Of a DNA stretch of 64,000 bases, positions 45,475-57,640 are shown piece after piece. Below the pieces are notes generated by a model, which worked only from the letters and a program-made list of their open reading frames with translations, was not told where the DNA came from and did not search any database. The DNA is from Delphinus delphis (taxonomy: Eukaryota > Chordata > Mammalia > Artiodactyla > Delphinidae), in the NCBI RefSeq assembly GCF_949987515.2, contig NC_082685.1, forward strand, positions 25,870,168 to 25,934,167, given 5' to 3'. The position numbers and the translations under genes were made by a program. Position 1 is the stretch's first letter; the number at the start of each line of letters is the position of its first letter.

Positions 45475-45720
45475 CATTTTAGAGTGTTCACTGTGCTCCA
45501 GGCCCTGTGCTAAGTACTGTCACTTGATTTACCTATTCTAATCCCCACGACCACTTTATCAGATACCTTCTATTCTCCTCCCCATTTTATGGCTAAGAAA
45601 ATGAGGCACAGAGAGGGGTTAAGGAAGGTGTCCTAAGTCCTATTGCTTGTAAGTGGCTGAGTCAGGGTGTCAATCCAGGATGGTGGATCTTAGCACTTCT
45701 ATCCTCACTGTGCTGTTAGA
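45475..45720 (-). repeat. MIR SINE
   Basis: gtgctccaggccctgtgcta, ctcctccccattttatggct, aagaaaatgaggcacagaga, tggctgagtcagggtgtcaa: reverse MIR. Confidence 0.75.
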
Positions 45721-45929
45721 TACACTCTCACTGCTGACGAACACTTTCCACGACCTGTGTGCTTCCCAAGTGCATCGCTGGCCAGTGTTTGACCCAGCCA
45801 GGGTGTAAGAAAATCCACCAATGCCCCGGGCCCATCACACACTTGGAGATGTGAATTCTTCAGCTTTCGGGATTTAGGAACTCAACGGGAATGCTGAGGC
45901 ACTGCCCCCCGACACACACTTTTTGTATT

Positions 45930-46135
45930 TTTTTTAATTGAAGTAGAGTTGATTTACAATGTCGTGTTAGTTTCAGGTGTACAGCAAAGTGATTCAGTTA
46001 TACATACATATACGTCTACTTTTTTTCCAGATTCTCTTCCTTTATTGGTTATTACAAAATATTGAGTATAGTTCCCTGTGCTATACAGTAGGTCCTTGTT
46101 GGTTATCTATTTTATATATAGTAGTGTGTATATGT
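45930..46135 (-). mobile_element. Short 5'-truncated L1 3' end
   Basis: 206 bp of L1 3' UTR in reverse, flanked by the perfect 12-bp target-site duplication ACTTTTTGTATT at 45918-45929 and 46136-46147. Confidence 0.93.
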
Positions 46136-46147
46136 ACTTTTTGTATT

Positions 46148-46610
46148 ATTTATTAAGGACATTCTCTTTATACAAGTAATACATGACTCCGTTCTCATCG
46201 TAACCATTTCAAGCATATTCTGAATGAAAGCCCCCTCATCTCTCCCTCCCCCATCCCCATTCCCTCCCCAGTGGTGGTCACTGTTAATAGTTTACTGTCT
46301 CTTCTCCTGGTCCACTTTCTATGCATTTTCTGGCGTGTGTGTATTTCATGTGTATGCCTTTGCCCCCACCCCCCCAAGTCCCCTTTTAAATAAATGGGAT
46401 CATCTTATCTCTGTTGTTTTACAACTTGATTTTTTTCACTTAGTACACCTTGGAGGTCTTTCCACAAGAATCCCCGTCATTCACCCTGACTCACTGGAAT
46501 GGTTATGTAATATTCCACATTGTGGATTTACCATAATTTTATTCAACTCACTTGACCGGGCACTTTCTAAGCAACGCAGATCATTTGAAAAAGTAAATTA
46601 TTCATATTAG
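46148..46610 (-). mobile_element. Older L1 fragment
   Basis: aaatgggatcatcttatctc, tcacttagtacaccttggag, tggttatgtaatattccaca: reverse L1 3' region, decayed. It adjoins the younger L1 fragment to its left. Confidence 0.6.
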
Positions 46611-48595
46611 TTACTGAAATAATAAAGTCTACAGCGGGAGAGGGTTGTCAAGGGCAGAATGTCAATTAGGGTTTTGGGGAAAGATAAGAGGGCTGGGGTG
46701 ACCTAGAGCATCACCTGCCTTCGTCTGTCTGCTCCATTCAACTCCCCGCCTGGCTGTGGGCTCTGCTCTCTTCTCTAATTTTAGCATTTCCCAGAGAGTG
46801 AGGACACGATCCTACTCCAACTGGGCCCTTCAAGCCTCCCTGACCACGTAACCCCCATGCGTCTTCCCCTGCACCCAACGGAGGTTCAGACGCAAGTTGC
46901 CTATGTGCCAGGACCCTCTTGACACTGCCGAGTGCTGCAGGGACAGAGCTGGTTAAAACCTGTCTCTTCAGAGGTGCCAGAAAGTCAGTCTGTAGCAACT
47001 CAAATTCCACACAGGCATCTCACCCAGTTTTACTTAGTGAAACCCAAACACCCTTTTTTGTTGAGACTCTGACGAGCCCTGGAAACCGCCGAGGGCCCGG
47101 CCCGCCTCGGCACACGTCTGAAATATGTCAGGCAGGTGTTTCCAAAGAACTTATACTACAGGAAAATATATCCTGATGTAATCTGACTAATTTGGCTTTT
47201 GCCTTACTTTCAAGAGAACCGGCTATTTGTAATGGAAACAGTTCTCGGGCCACTTCAGACAGGGCTTTGTAATGTGAGCTGGTAAACCCTGCAGGTGCTA
47301 CGGGGGCCCCTGTTTTCATTTTACATCTCAAGTTTGTTTACTTTAATGTGTTTCTCTGGGAGGAGAGAAAAAAAGGGGACCCGAGAGGGGTTTAACAAGT
47401 CATTTTTCATTTCAAAAAAAGGAATGGTTTTGTACTAAGAAAATTAGCGTCTAGCGGGTCTCGGGAGCCCTGCGGGCGACAGGAAGCACACATGGCCTCG
47501 GAGGATGTTTCCTGAGAGTAATTCCCCAAAGGCACGTGCTCAGGAGCCGACATACCTGGGGCCCTTGGCAGACGCATCAATTAGAAAGTGGGAAGCAGTA
47601 TTTTCCTTGCTAATTCTTGGCTACCGGCTAGGGGTTACTGAAAACTCCCTTTTCCCCCTCGGAGCTAGGCAGTTTTGAAAAATTGTAAAATTATGAATTC
47701 AACCTTGTTTTCAATCAAGGGAGGGGGGAAATGGTTTCCAGCGTGCAAAGCCTGTGCGACGGGTAGCGAGGACCGTGTTTGCAGAGCACCCACTGCCAAC
47801 TGTGGGTACTCGCCCAACCCAGGTGAGGGTGCCCTGGAACAAGAGGGCGCTAGGGGTGAGGGTATCAGTGAGGCGGCTGCTGCGAGACAGTCCCAGCCCC
47901 AGAAGAGGGACTCCAGGTAGAAAGGAGGGAAGAGCCCTGTCTGTCCCCCAAGGTTATTTCATGCAGGTTGAGGGCAGTGGATAGCAGTCTTCCACATAGA
48001 AGATGTGAGGTATTTGTCAGCTAAGGCTCTCCTGCACCCCGGAGGCTGGGTTCAACGAAACTGAAACCCCCGTTGCCTGCCCTGGGTGTGTAAGCTGAGT
48101 GCATGCTCCCTGATATGCCAGTCCCTGTGCAGAATGTTTCCACGCTTCCCTCTCCCTCCTGGCCCCTGCATTTGCGTGTGCTGCCTTGGGACTGGCCCAT
48201 GTGGATCTATGCAGGGAGCTCAAGCCTTTCACCAGTTTTCACAAGAAAATCTGCCTCCAAGCGTGTCATGCATTTAGCGACGTTACTGACGATTGGCGAG
48301 GCTATGGGAAACGGTTGCTTTATAGACACACAGAGCCTTCCAGCATCTTGTGGGTCTATCAGGGCTTCTCTTTCCTCTTCCCTCTGGAGATATAAGCAAA
48401 GTTATCCCCTTTCCTCCCACAGGAGAACCCCTTCCTTGCACACTTGGGTGCCCATGGAGGCGCACCTCCTCACATCCCCTAACAAATACATTTCTCTTCC
48501 TAATGAGAATTCTGGTGAATACAATGTTCAGCTCATACATAAATGTACACGTGGGTGCCTCACAGAGCACTTAAAACAGTGTTATGTAGACTCAC
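46611..48595. other. Unassigned unique DNA, candidate conserved non-coding element
   Basis: No repeat recognised for almost 2 kb, the longest repeat-free stretch here. The 47190-47460 part is AT-rich and non-repetitive with few stop-free frames, as enhancer-type conserved elements often look. The 168-codon plus frame at 48103-48609 overlaps others and is not recognisable. Confidence 0.35.
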
Positions 48596-48599
48596 AGAA

Positions 48600-48785
48600 T
48601 CATATGTGATCATAGCCAATTCTAACTGGAAAAGTGCTCAGAGACCCGCGAATCTGTTTATTTACAATTGAGGAAACAGATACCCAGAGGGGGGAAAGGA
48701 CTGCCCAAGGTCACCATGAACTAGTGGGAGAGCTGGGATAAGAACCAAGACCCCCTGACTCCTGTCCCAGACTCTTTCCTCCAGG
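48600..48785 (-). repeat. MIR-class SINE fragment
   Basis: tttacaattgaggaaacaga, tacccagagg, actgcccaaggtcacc, agctgggataagaaccaaga: reverse MIR or MIR3. Confidence 0.7.
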
Positions 48786-48887
48786 CCACCTGTCTTTAGG
48801 AGCCCCCATCACCAATTTCTCTAAAGGCTGCTTTTGGGAAGGGATTTGAGCACCACGCAGGCACACTCCATGGTAAGTCCTGTTGAT

Positions 48888-49055
48888 ACAGTCAGCCCTG
48901 CCATATCCACACGTTCTGCATCCACGGATATGGTGGGCCAACTATACTAGGTCATTTTATATTGTAAGGGACTTGAGCATCCTTGGATTTTAGTATCTGC
49001 AGGGGTGTCCTGGAACCAATCCCCCGCAGACCCGGAGGCATGATTTACTCCCTAT
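48888..49055 (+). mobile_element. Tigger/MER8-like non-autonomous DNA transposon
   Basis: cagtcagccctgccatatcc, catccacggatatggtggg, cttgagcatccttggatttt, gtcctggaaccaatcccccg: short pogo-type element. The left end is intact and the right end is less clear. Confidence 0.7.
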
Positions 49056-49239
49056 CCTATCTTGCTCAGGTTCATCCCTTCCCATCCTTTCCTACTGCGT
49101 TGGTGGGGGTGAGGAGGGAGTAGAGAGATAGAAAGTGAAACAGTTTGATCCGGATTCATTGTAGCTTGAGCTGTTGTAACTATTTGCTGACTTGTTGGAT
49201 AAAGTCAAATTAAAATGAAGCTAAAGAATGTTCTTTGAA

Positions 49240-52200
49240 GATTATAATGCTCAGTATTTGGGAGGCTTTGGTTGGGACACAACAAGGCTGGTGGGAATTG
49301 GTACAAAGTTACTCAAAAGTAATTTGGCAATAGGTATTGTAAACTTTAGTACTCTTCATATACTATGTTTTGCTAAACTTAAACCGAAGGATAATGTGAT
49401 ATAGCTTCATGCATGAACCTTAAGTGAAGAGCCAGATGGATTTTTACAAAGTGAATATATGTAGGTACCCGCCGTCCAGATCAAGATATAGAATTTTACC
49501 AACATCCCAAGAGTCTCTTTTGTGCTGTCTCATGATCATTAGCCTCTAAAAGATACCTATATTCTGACTTGTATCACTATAGATTAGTTTTGCCTGATTC
49601 TGAAGTTCATGTGAATGGGTCACAGAGAACCGTATCTGACTTTCAGTCACATTATATCTGTGAGACTTATTCGTGGTCTTGCGTGTATTGATTTGTTCGT
49701 TTTCACTGCTGGATAGTATTGCATTGTATGAATGGAAAACTATTTATCCATTCTACCAGTGATGAACCCTTGAATGGTTTCTAGTTTCTAAGTATTAAAA
49801 ATAATGTTGCTATGTTATTTTGGGACGTGACTTTCGATACACACATACCTGCACACACACATACACACCCATACTTCTGAGAGTCTACGTTTGGAGTAGA
49901 ATTTTGGGTTCATAAAACATGTGTATGTTCAGCTTCACTAGGTCCTGCTAACAGTTTTCCAAAACAGTTGTACGAATTTACACTCCTGCAGAAGTATGTG
50001 AGAGCGCCAGGAGCTCTTGGCAACACTTGGTATCAGTTCAAAAAAATGTAAACATTCTGATTTTAGGTGATGGTATCTCATTGTGGTTTTAATTAGGTTT
50101 TCATGAATAACTAATTGGCCCCTTGGGTATGCCCTTTTGTGAAGTGCCTGTTCAACGTTTTTCCCATGGGGAGGGGGGTGGTGTCTGTCTTTTTCTTATT
50201 GATTTGTAGAAGTTCTTTATATATTCAGTATACAGGTTCTTTGTAGGAGACATGCATTGCAAATATCTTCTCCCCTTCTGTTTGTTCATTTAATCTTCTA
50301 ATGATGTCTTTTGATGAACAGTATTTCTTAATTTTAAAATAGTCTAATTTACTAATCTTTTCCTTTATGTTTAGTGCTTATGTTTTGTTGAATAAACCTT
50401 TGTCTATCCATAGCCATAAATATATACCCATGTTTTATTCTAGAAGCTTTATTGTTTTACTTTTCATATGTAGGTCCATGATTCACCTGAAATAGAACCT
50501 TGGGTGTGGTGTGAGATCAGAGTCAACGTCCATATTTTCCATAAGTTTGTGCAGTTTATCTAGCACCATTTATTAGCAAGAGCGTTTGCCCCTGCTACAC
50601 TGTAGTGGTATGTTTGCCATAAACTAGGTGACTGAATAGGTTTGGGTCTGATCAAATTTGTTATTCATGTCACTAAATCTTAATATATCTATATTAATTT
50701 TATATCTGTATTATCAGTTACTGAGAGGCATGTTTCTAAACACTGTGCTATGATTATGGATGTGGTTTTTTCTCCTTTTAATTCTTACTGTGTTTGAGGC
50801 TCCGTTACTAAACTCATTTGAATTTAGGATTGTTACATGTTCCTGTTGAATTGACCCCTCTATGATTATGAATTGTTATTCTTTATGTCTAATAATACTT
50901 CTGGTCTTAATGTCTATTTGATCTGATATTAGTAGACCTATACCTGCTTTTTAACATACCTATTTATTTTTTTAGTATTTTTATAGATACGTTTTCTCAT
51001 CCTTTTATTTTCCACCTTTCTGGGTCCTTATATTTGTGTCTCTTGTAAGCAACATGCATTTAAAAAAATTGAGATTAATCATCTTTCTGTTTCAATTGGA
51101 ATATTTAATCCATTTACAGTTTTTGGCTCTTATGGATAAAGTTGCAATGAATATTTTTATACAAGACTTTTTGTGAGTACATGCTCTTTTCTTGGGTAAA
51201 CATCTAGGAATGAAACTGTTGAGTCATAGAGTTGGCATATAATTTTATTATTTTTAATGATATTGAGGCATAAGTTATATACAATAAAATAGATTTGAAG
51301 TATACAGTTCGATGAATTGCAACAAATGCAAACACCCATGTAACCACCACCTCATATTAAGATATAGATTATTCCCAACACTCCAGCAGGTTTCCTTGTA
51401 CACCTTGCCTGAGATACCGACCTGATCTCTATCACCATAGTCTAGTTATTCATGGAATCCGACAATATGTAGTCTTATATCTTGTTTATCTCAAGCAAGG
51501 TAATGCTTCTGAGACTCACCCATGCTGTTCTATGTATCAGTAGTTCATTCTTTTATTTATGAATAGTATTCTGCTGTATGAATAGAATCACAATTTATTT
51601 ATGGGCATTTGAGTTATTTCCAGTTGCTATCTTTTATGAATAAAGCTGCTACGCACATTTTTGTGCAAGGTTTTGTTTTTGTTTTTGTGTTTGAGTTTGT
51701 GGTTTTGTGTGTGTTCGGCCTCATTCGTTTCATTCTCTTGGGTAAATACTTAGAATGGAATCATTAGGGCACCGTGAATTATATGTGTATTTATAATAAA
51801 CTGCCAAACTGATTTCCAAAGTGGTTTGCATAATATTATATCAGCAGTGTATGAGATTTGCAGCTCCCTCCCCTCCTCTCCAACGTGGGATATCCCCCTG
51901 GTGTCTCACTATGATTTTAATACACATGTCTCTGATGAGCAGTGATGTTGAGCACCTTCCTCATGCTTATTGTCCGTTCATAAATCTTCTTTTTGAAGCG
52001 TCTTTTCAAACCTATGGCACATTAAAAAAAACTGGGTGGTTTATATTTTTCGTATTGATTTGTAGTTCTTTATGTATTCTGGATATAGTCTTTTGTCAGG
52101 TATAGTATTGTGAATAATTTCTCCCCATCTATGGCTTTCCTTTCATTTTCTGAGTGCATTTGTTAATAATAGTGAATAGTTCTTTGAAGAAAAGAACTCC

Positions 52201-52250
52201 CTAAATGCCCAACAGTGTTATGCACGACATGGGAATAACGCTGATGACAT
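49240..52250 (-). mobile_element. Cluster of old L1 3' fragments
   Basis: Several reverse-oriented L1 pieces. The first has ttttaccaacatcccaagag to ttctttatatattcagta (about 49400-50330). Further pieces cover 50330-51230. A separate 3' end starts near 51240 (attgaggcataagttatata) and runs to about 52150. Repeated 3' ends mean more than one insertion. About 3 kb with no intact frames. Confidence 0.75.
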
Positions 52251-52394
52251 ATGGCTGGATTGAAAAAGGAGGATACAGAATTATACTTGCAGTATGACTT
52301 TAACTATTTAAAAATATGCATTGAAAAAAAGGTGGAGGGAAACCCACAAAACATTGCTTTGGCTGACTCTGGGTAGCGAGGTTATGCTCTCCAG

Positions 52395-52660
52395 CATTTT
52401 TTTTTTTTTTATTGTGGCAAATACACGGAACATAAAATTTACCATTTTCACCATTTTAAAGTGTACAATACAGTGACATTAAGTACACTTACGATGTTGT
52501 GCAACCATCACCACTGTCTAATTCCATAACTTTTTCATCACCCCAAGTGGAAACCCTGTGCCTATTAAGCATTCCCTCCCAATTCCCTCCTCCCACCGGC
52601 CCCTGGAAACCACCAATCTGCTTTCTGTCTCTATACGCCTGTTATTTTTAAAAAATGTAC
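52395..52660 (-). mobile_element. Old L1 3' end
   Basis: T-run 52398-52411, then ttgtggcaaatacacggaac, ataaaatttaccattttcac, gtgcaaccatcaccactgtc: reverse L1 3' terminal pattern. Confidence 0.75.
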
Positions 52661-53295
52661 ATTTGTTTTACTTTTTCTGAATTTCTGCTAATGAGTGTGT
52701 GTTTTGATATGAGAAATAAAGCAGAAACCAAGAATAACAAAGGATGTCTAGAGAGGGGAACAAGTAAGTTGTACTGAGTGAGTCCTAAGCTCTGTGTCAG
52801 AGGGAGCGAGGCAGTAGAATTCATTTTGTGACAATAGCTAAGTGTGTTCAGCTCTGACTGTGCTGGGTACCCTTCTTGCCTGATTCCTCTCACGTATATC
52901 TTGCCACCACCCTGACAGCCAGGTTCTAATGTTATGTCCCATTTATCCGTGAAGCTGCATCTCCTCCCCTGGCCCCATTTTCTGTGACTGCTCCACCATA
53001 CTGGGAGCTCCGTGTGGACAGAGACCATATTGGTTCTCGTTCTGTCCAGTATGGCCGCAGCTCATCGTTGTGGTCATTAAGAGTTGTGGAGGAAATGCAT
53101 GCCTGTGTGCAAAAAGCGTCTTTGCTGAGACTGGAGAATGAAACGAATCAGATGGCTCTCGAGGGGTAGCCTCAGAGTCAAAGGCAGGCTGGGAGGAAGT
53201 GCAGCTCAGGGACCAAGTCTAGCACTGTGAGAAAATATCTGAATGGTAGATTCATGAGGTCCCTCGTGGCCGTAGTGACCAGGGTGGGAGGAAAG
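52661..53295. other. Unassigned DNA with one MIR
   Basis: A reverse MIR fragment lies at about 52830-52960 (gtgctgggtacccttcttgc, ggttctaatgttatgtcccatt). No gene is supported. Confidence 0.5.
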
Positions 53296-53630
53296 AAGTA
53301 ATAGCAAGTGACATTTATACAACGTGTTACAGTTTACATAGCTCTTGCATGCGCATTACCTCATCTAATCCGGAAGGAGCCTAGGGTGGGGTTTCAGCAC
53401 GTGGCCCCGGAATTTGCTCGTCTGAGTTTGCGTCCTGGCTCTACCACTTACTGTGTGACCCCGGAAGAGTTATGTACCCCATGTTCCAGTTACCTTACGT
53501 GTGCAGCGAAGACACTGATAGTACCTGATGCATATTTGTTGTGATGATTAAATAAGGTAGGTGCTGCCCATAAAGCATCTAGAATTGTGCCTGGAGCCTA
53601 GTAAACACTAATTAAAAGTTGGCTGTTATG
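53296..53630. repeat. Two MIR-class fragments, reverse then forward
   Basis: A reverse piece (53296-53390: tagcaagtgacatttataca, cattacctcatctaatcc) is followed by a forward MIR (53405-53630: gcgtcctggctctaccactt, actgtgtgacc, gatgattaaataagg). Confidence 0.6.
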
Positions 53631-54389
53631 ACTTAATCCTCTAAGTAGGCCCTGGAGATATGTAGACAAACCCCACTTTATGGGCAGCTCAGAAGGATGG
53701 AGTGACCTGTCTGAGGGCACAGTGCCGAGGTGGGAGTGGAGAGGCAGGGTTTGGACCACATCTGTTTTACCCCAAAGCCCTGACCTTTCAGCTTCTTCAT
53801 TTCGCCTCCGTTGATGTGCACTTTGCCTGGGCTCACAGGCAAGAGAAGTAAATTCTGCTGTAGCTGGCCATGCGCCAGGGTGTTAAAAAAGATCCCTTGT
53901 CTTGTCTAGAGCTCAGATCCACGTGAGGTAGGATAGCTGAGAAAGCACTTTACGCCCTGCTGGAGTGTGATGAAAATGAATTGCTGTTATCGGTACTTTA
54001 ACAAAGTATTTAAAAAATTTTTCCTAGCACTGGTTTCCCCCATTCTGCTAACAGTACCCCGATTTCCCTTGGGGAACCACGGCTCCCCGTCCCTCAGTCT
54101 GTGCTTATCCCTTATTATCCCTGGCTAGAGAGATGGGTGTATGAGCAGGTCTGGCCAATGTGAGCATTGCATCACTTCAGCCACGAGGAGTAGCTCAGGA
54201 ATGGTATGTGATCCAAACCGAGGGCCACCAGGTTCAGATGCAGGACTTCGAGCACAGCTCTCAGGGAAGAGGCATTTCTTTTCCTCCGGGGAGAAGGAGA
54301 GGATGTGATCTAGCCTGGAACTTCAGAAGCCATGCTGCCTCCACTGTGGGGACAGCATGCCTGAGAATGGGGCCAGCCCAGAGGCAAAC
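53631..54389. other. Unassigned non-coding DNA
   Basis: 53640-53790 resembles the tail of a reverse MIR. The rest is unassigned. Confidence 0.4.
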
Positions 54390-54480
54390 GGGGGCGGGGG
54401 GGGGGGGGGAGAGGGGGGGAAGAGGGAGGGGGGAGGGGAGGGGGGAAGGGGAGGGGGAGGGGAGGGGGAGGGAGAGAGAG
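54390..54480 (+). repeat. G-rich purine tract with G-quadruplex potential
   Basis: About 90 bp of almost pure G and A with many runs of four or more G, directly visible. The Gly-Glu-Arg-rich frames over it are artefacts. Confidence 0.95.
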
Positions 54481-54539
54481 CCCAATGTCCCTGGATTTAC
54501 CTGAGCCTGTGTTTGGATCTACCTGGACTTTTCTGTTAT

Positions 54540-54750
54540 GCTTCCTTTTCTAAGCACCTACTAGCTTTCCTAGCACTGTGCTTTACTGTCATCATGTCCT
54601 CTTAGTGTCTCAACAGCTGCTCAGAAAAGGGTAGTAGCACTGTATGACAGGGAGGGAAACTGAGGCTCTGAATGAGGAAGTGATTTGGCCAAAGCACTCA
54701 GGTAACTTGGGGCCTTCTGCTGAAGGCTCAGCCACTGGACTAAGAAGGCC
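54540..54750 (-). repeat. MIR SINE
   Basis: ctaagcacctactagctttc, ctagcactgtgctttact, gagggaaactgaggctctga, gtgatttggccaaagcactc: reverse MIR. Confidence 0.75.
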
Positions 54751-55685
54751 AGCAGCACCGTTGGACTAAAGCTCTGGCCCTGCCCTAAGGCAAGGATGCT
54801 CCTCCTCCTGGAAGTGTCAGGATTTGGATGCCCCAAAAGGCATCTTCTTTGGTTTCATCCCTCAATTATCCTTCTGACAGCCAGATTTGAACCAAATTGG
54901 ATTTAGTGCTTTTCACAATTTTGTTGAACAAATCTGTGGATTAAGGGAACAGATTAACTCCACTTTTTTATTTGACATCATCAAAAATATGACATGAAGA
55001 CTGGAAATGAACCTTCCTGGTCTTGGAATAATTTCAATGGAGCCTGAGTCCCTCCTTCTTAAGGGTTTTTTTTTTTAAACCTTATTCTCACAAAGACCTT
55101 TGGGAAGCTGGTTCCAAATCTTACCTGAGACCTCAGATCTGACCCTTGGGTTTAGTTTGGGCTACAGTACCCATACCTGAGCTGTGATTCTAGCAGGAAG
55201 GGCCCCTCTCTGCCCCCGCCCATCGTTCATCTTTTCTTCCATTTCTCCCACGATTTCCTCTCGGCCATAGCCTAATTCAAATTTCAGCATTTTTCTATAA
55301 CTGGACTAACAGATTTTCACATTAGTGCCAACTCAAGCGCCCTATCCCTTCTCTGAACTCTTAGTCAAGTCAATAAATATTTTACTCATTTGTCAATTAG
55401 TTAGGTGCCTTTGGTACTTCACCCAATGGCTTTTAAAACAAGCTAGAGATTTCTTTTTTTCCATCTTTGTTTCTTGGCTTCATGGTAGACAGACCAGCTC
55501 TATGTGGGCAGGAAATATGACTTCTACTTCTCTATATATGTACCTGACATGTAGTATTGACTGCCTTCTAAATTTAATTGGCATATGATTCCTTAACAAT
55601 AAAAGGATAACATTTTAAAGAGAGAAAGAGATTATCCTGGCTGGACTTAACGGAGGGGAGGCTGTAAAGCACATTGGGTTAGTGT
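54751..55685. other. Unassigned non-coding DNA
   Basis: No gene and no repeat recognised with confidence. Confidence 0.45.
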
Positions 55686-55875
55686 GAGGGCTTTGATGCC
55701 AGACGGTGTGGGTTTGCCTCCTGGCTCCCCATTTACTATGATATGATTTTCACAATGATAGACTCGCTCCCTGCCTCAGTTTCCCCTCCCAAAAACTGGA
55801 AATAACAATAGCACTTGACCGAGCCCCTAAAACAGAAATGCAGGAAGCATTTTCTAAATGTCAGCTATCACAGTT
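55686..55875 (+). repeat. MIR SINE
   Basis: ctttgatgccagacggtgtg, ggtttgcctcctggctcccc, cctgcctcagtttcccctcc: forward MIR. Confidence 0.7.
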
Positions 55876-56725
55876 TTCTTATTTCTTCCCGATAATCATA
55901 ATATGCTTATGAACTACTTAACGGCTAACATACAAGTGGACTTTACCTTACCTAGGTTTTGTCTAGATTATCAGATTCTTATCTTTAAAACATGAATTAT
56001 CTGAATGATTGTGGGTTTTTCCCCCATTATATAATATATATAAGGCGAAAGAACAGAAAAGCAGCTGACCGAATGCAATAAGACGAGCAAATTAAAAAGT
56101 AGAATGAATCAGTGTTAGCCAAAGAGGGAGCATGAGGAAGGCTGCCAAATCTATTAAGTAAAAGAGAGAGAAGGGAGAGAACCATCAATTACAATTAATT
56201 AAAAGTTTTTAACTGTTGTAATGCTGACCTCATGCTCCAGGTGCCTGAGACAAAGGAAAGGAATGTGAATACTTGAGTGGTCATGACATTTTTCCAACTG
56301 GCCACTTTCCCTTTAACCAGACCAAACCTGTCTCTTCCATCTTGCCCCCTTGGGCTACCTGGGTCAAAACCCGACTCATGGCTCAGGTTCCTCCTTGCTG
56401 AAAAGAGAGGAAGTCCTGAGGCCTGGCCAACAGCTTTCTAGACTCTTCTCCCACATTCTCATCCATCAGCAGGTCCCACTGAATACATTTTCAGAATGTC
56501 TCCTGATTCTGGGCACTTTTCCCCCACGCCAAGCCACCATTTCTACCTGGAACTACAGTGATTTGCTGAGTGGTCTCGTTTCCACTCTTTTATTTATTAT
56601 TCTCTGAAATTGCCTTGTCCTGACTTTTCTACTTGTTTCTTTCATTTGTTTTCACCATTAGCCTATAAACGTCTCATTCATCGGTGGCTGGCACATGCGT
56701 GGTCCAATCGATACTTCTTTCTTTT
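55876..56725. other. Unassigned non-coding DNA
   Basis: AT-rich, with a TATA-rich stretch near 56030. 56380-56650 has weak L2-like wording (gcacttttcccccacgccaa). No supported gene. Confidence 0.4.
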
Positions 56726-56729
56726 TTAA

Positions 56730-57055
56730 AAAATTTTTATTGGAGTAGGGTTGATTTACAATGTTGTGTTAGTTTCAGGTGCACAGCAAAGTGAATCAGT
56801 TATACATGTACATATATCCATTCTTTTTTAGATTCTTTTCCCATATAGGTTATTACAAAATATTGAGTAGAGTTCCTTGTGCTATACAGTAGGTCCTTGT
56901 TGGTTATCTATTATATATATAGTATTGTGTATATGGGTTTGTTTTTGGCCGTGCCATGCAGCGTGCAGGATCTTAGTTCCCTGACCAGGGGTCGAACCCG
57001 TGCCCCCTGCATTGGACCACCAGGGAAGTCCCTCATAGTGTGTATATCTTATTCA
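56730..57055 (-). mobile_element. Short 5'-truncated L1 3' end carrying a SINE
   Basis: ttattggagtagggttgatt to tagtattgtgtatatg, then a SINE, then catagtgtgtatat. The repeated tag-tgtgtatat sequence on each side is the SINE target site. Confidence 0.85.
56938..57032 (-). mobile_element. CHR-family SINE (short sub-type), internally deleted
   Basis: ttgtttttggccgtgccatg, cttagttccctgaccagggg, ccctgcattggaccaccagg. About 25 bp before the terminal gggaagtccc is missing relative to the copy at 60072-60200. Confidence 0.85.
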
Positions 57056-57098
57056 CAATCTTGATTGAATGGAAGAAGCTGGGAAGAGTTTCCTTCTT

Positions 57099-57560
57099 TC
57101 TTTTTTTAATTGGCGTATAGTTGATTTACAGTGTTGTGTTAGTTTCAGGTGTACAGTGCAGTGATTCAGATATATATTCTTTTCCCTTGTAGGTTATTAC
57201 AAAATATTGAGTATTGTTCCCTGTGCTATACAGTAGGTCCTTGTTGGTTATCTATTTTATATATAGTAGTGTGTATATGTTAATCCCAAACTCCTAATTT
57301 ACCCCTCCTCCCTTTGGTAACCATAAGTTTGTAACCAAACTTTCACCTTTGGTAACCATAAGTTTGTTTTCTATGTCTGTGGGTATATTTCTGTTTTGTG
57401 AATAAGTTTGTATCATTTTTTTAAGATTCTGCATATAAGTGATATCATATGATATTTGTCTTTGTTTAACTTACTTCAGTTAGTATGGTAATCTCTAGGT
57501 CCATCCATGTTGCTGCAAATGGCATTATTTCATTCTTTTTTATGGCTGAGTATTATTCCA

Positions 57561-57640
<80 letters not shown>

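Noticed and set aside
48103..48609. 168-codon plus-strand frame
   Set aside because: Overlaps other plus frames and a minus frame. No domain, and it runs into a MIR-class repeat.
54160..54605. Gly/Glu/Arg-rich frames
   Set aside because: Produced by the G-rich purine tract at 54390-54480.
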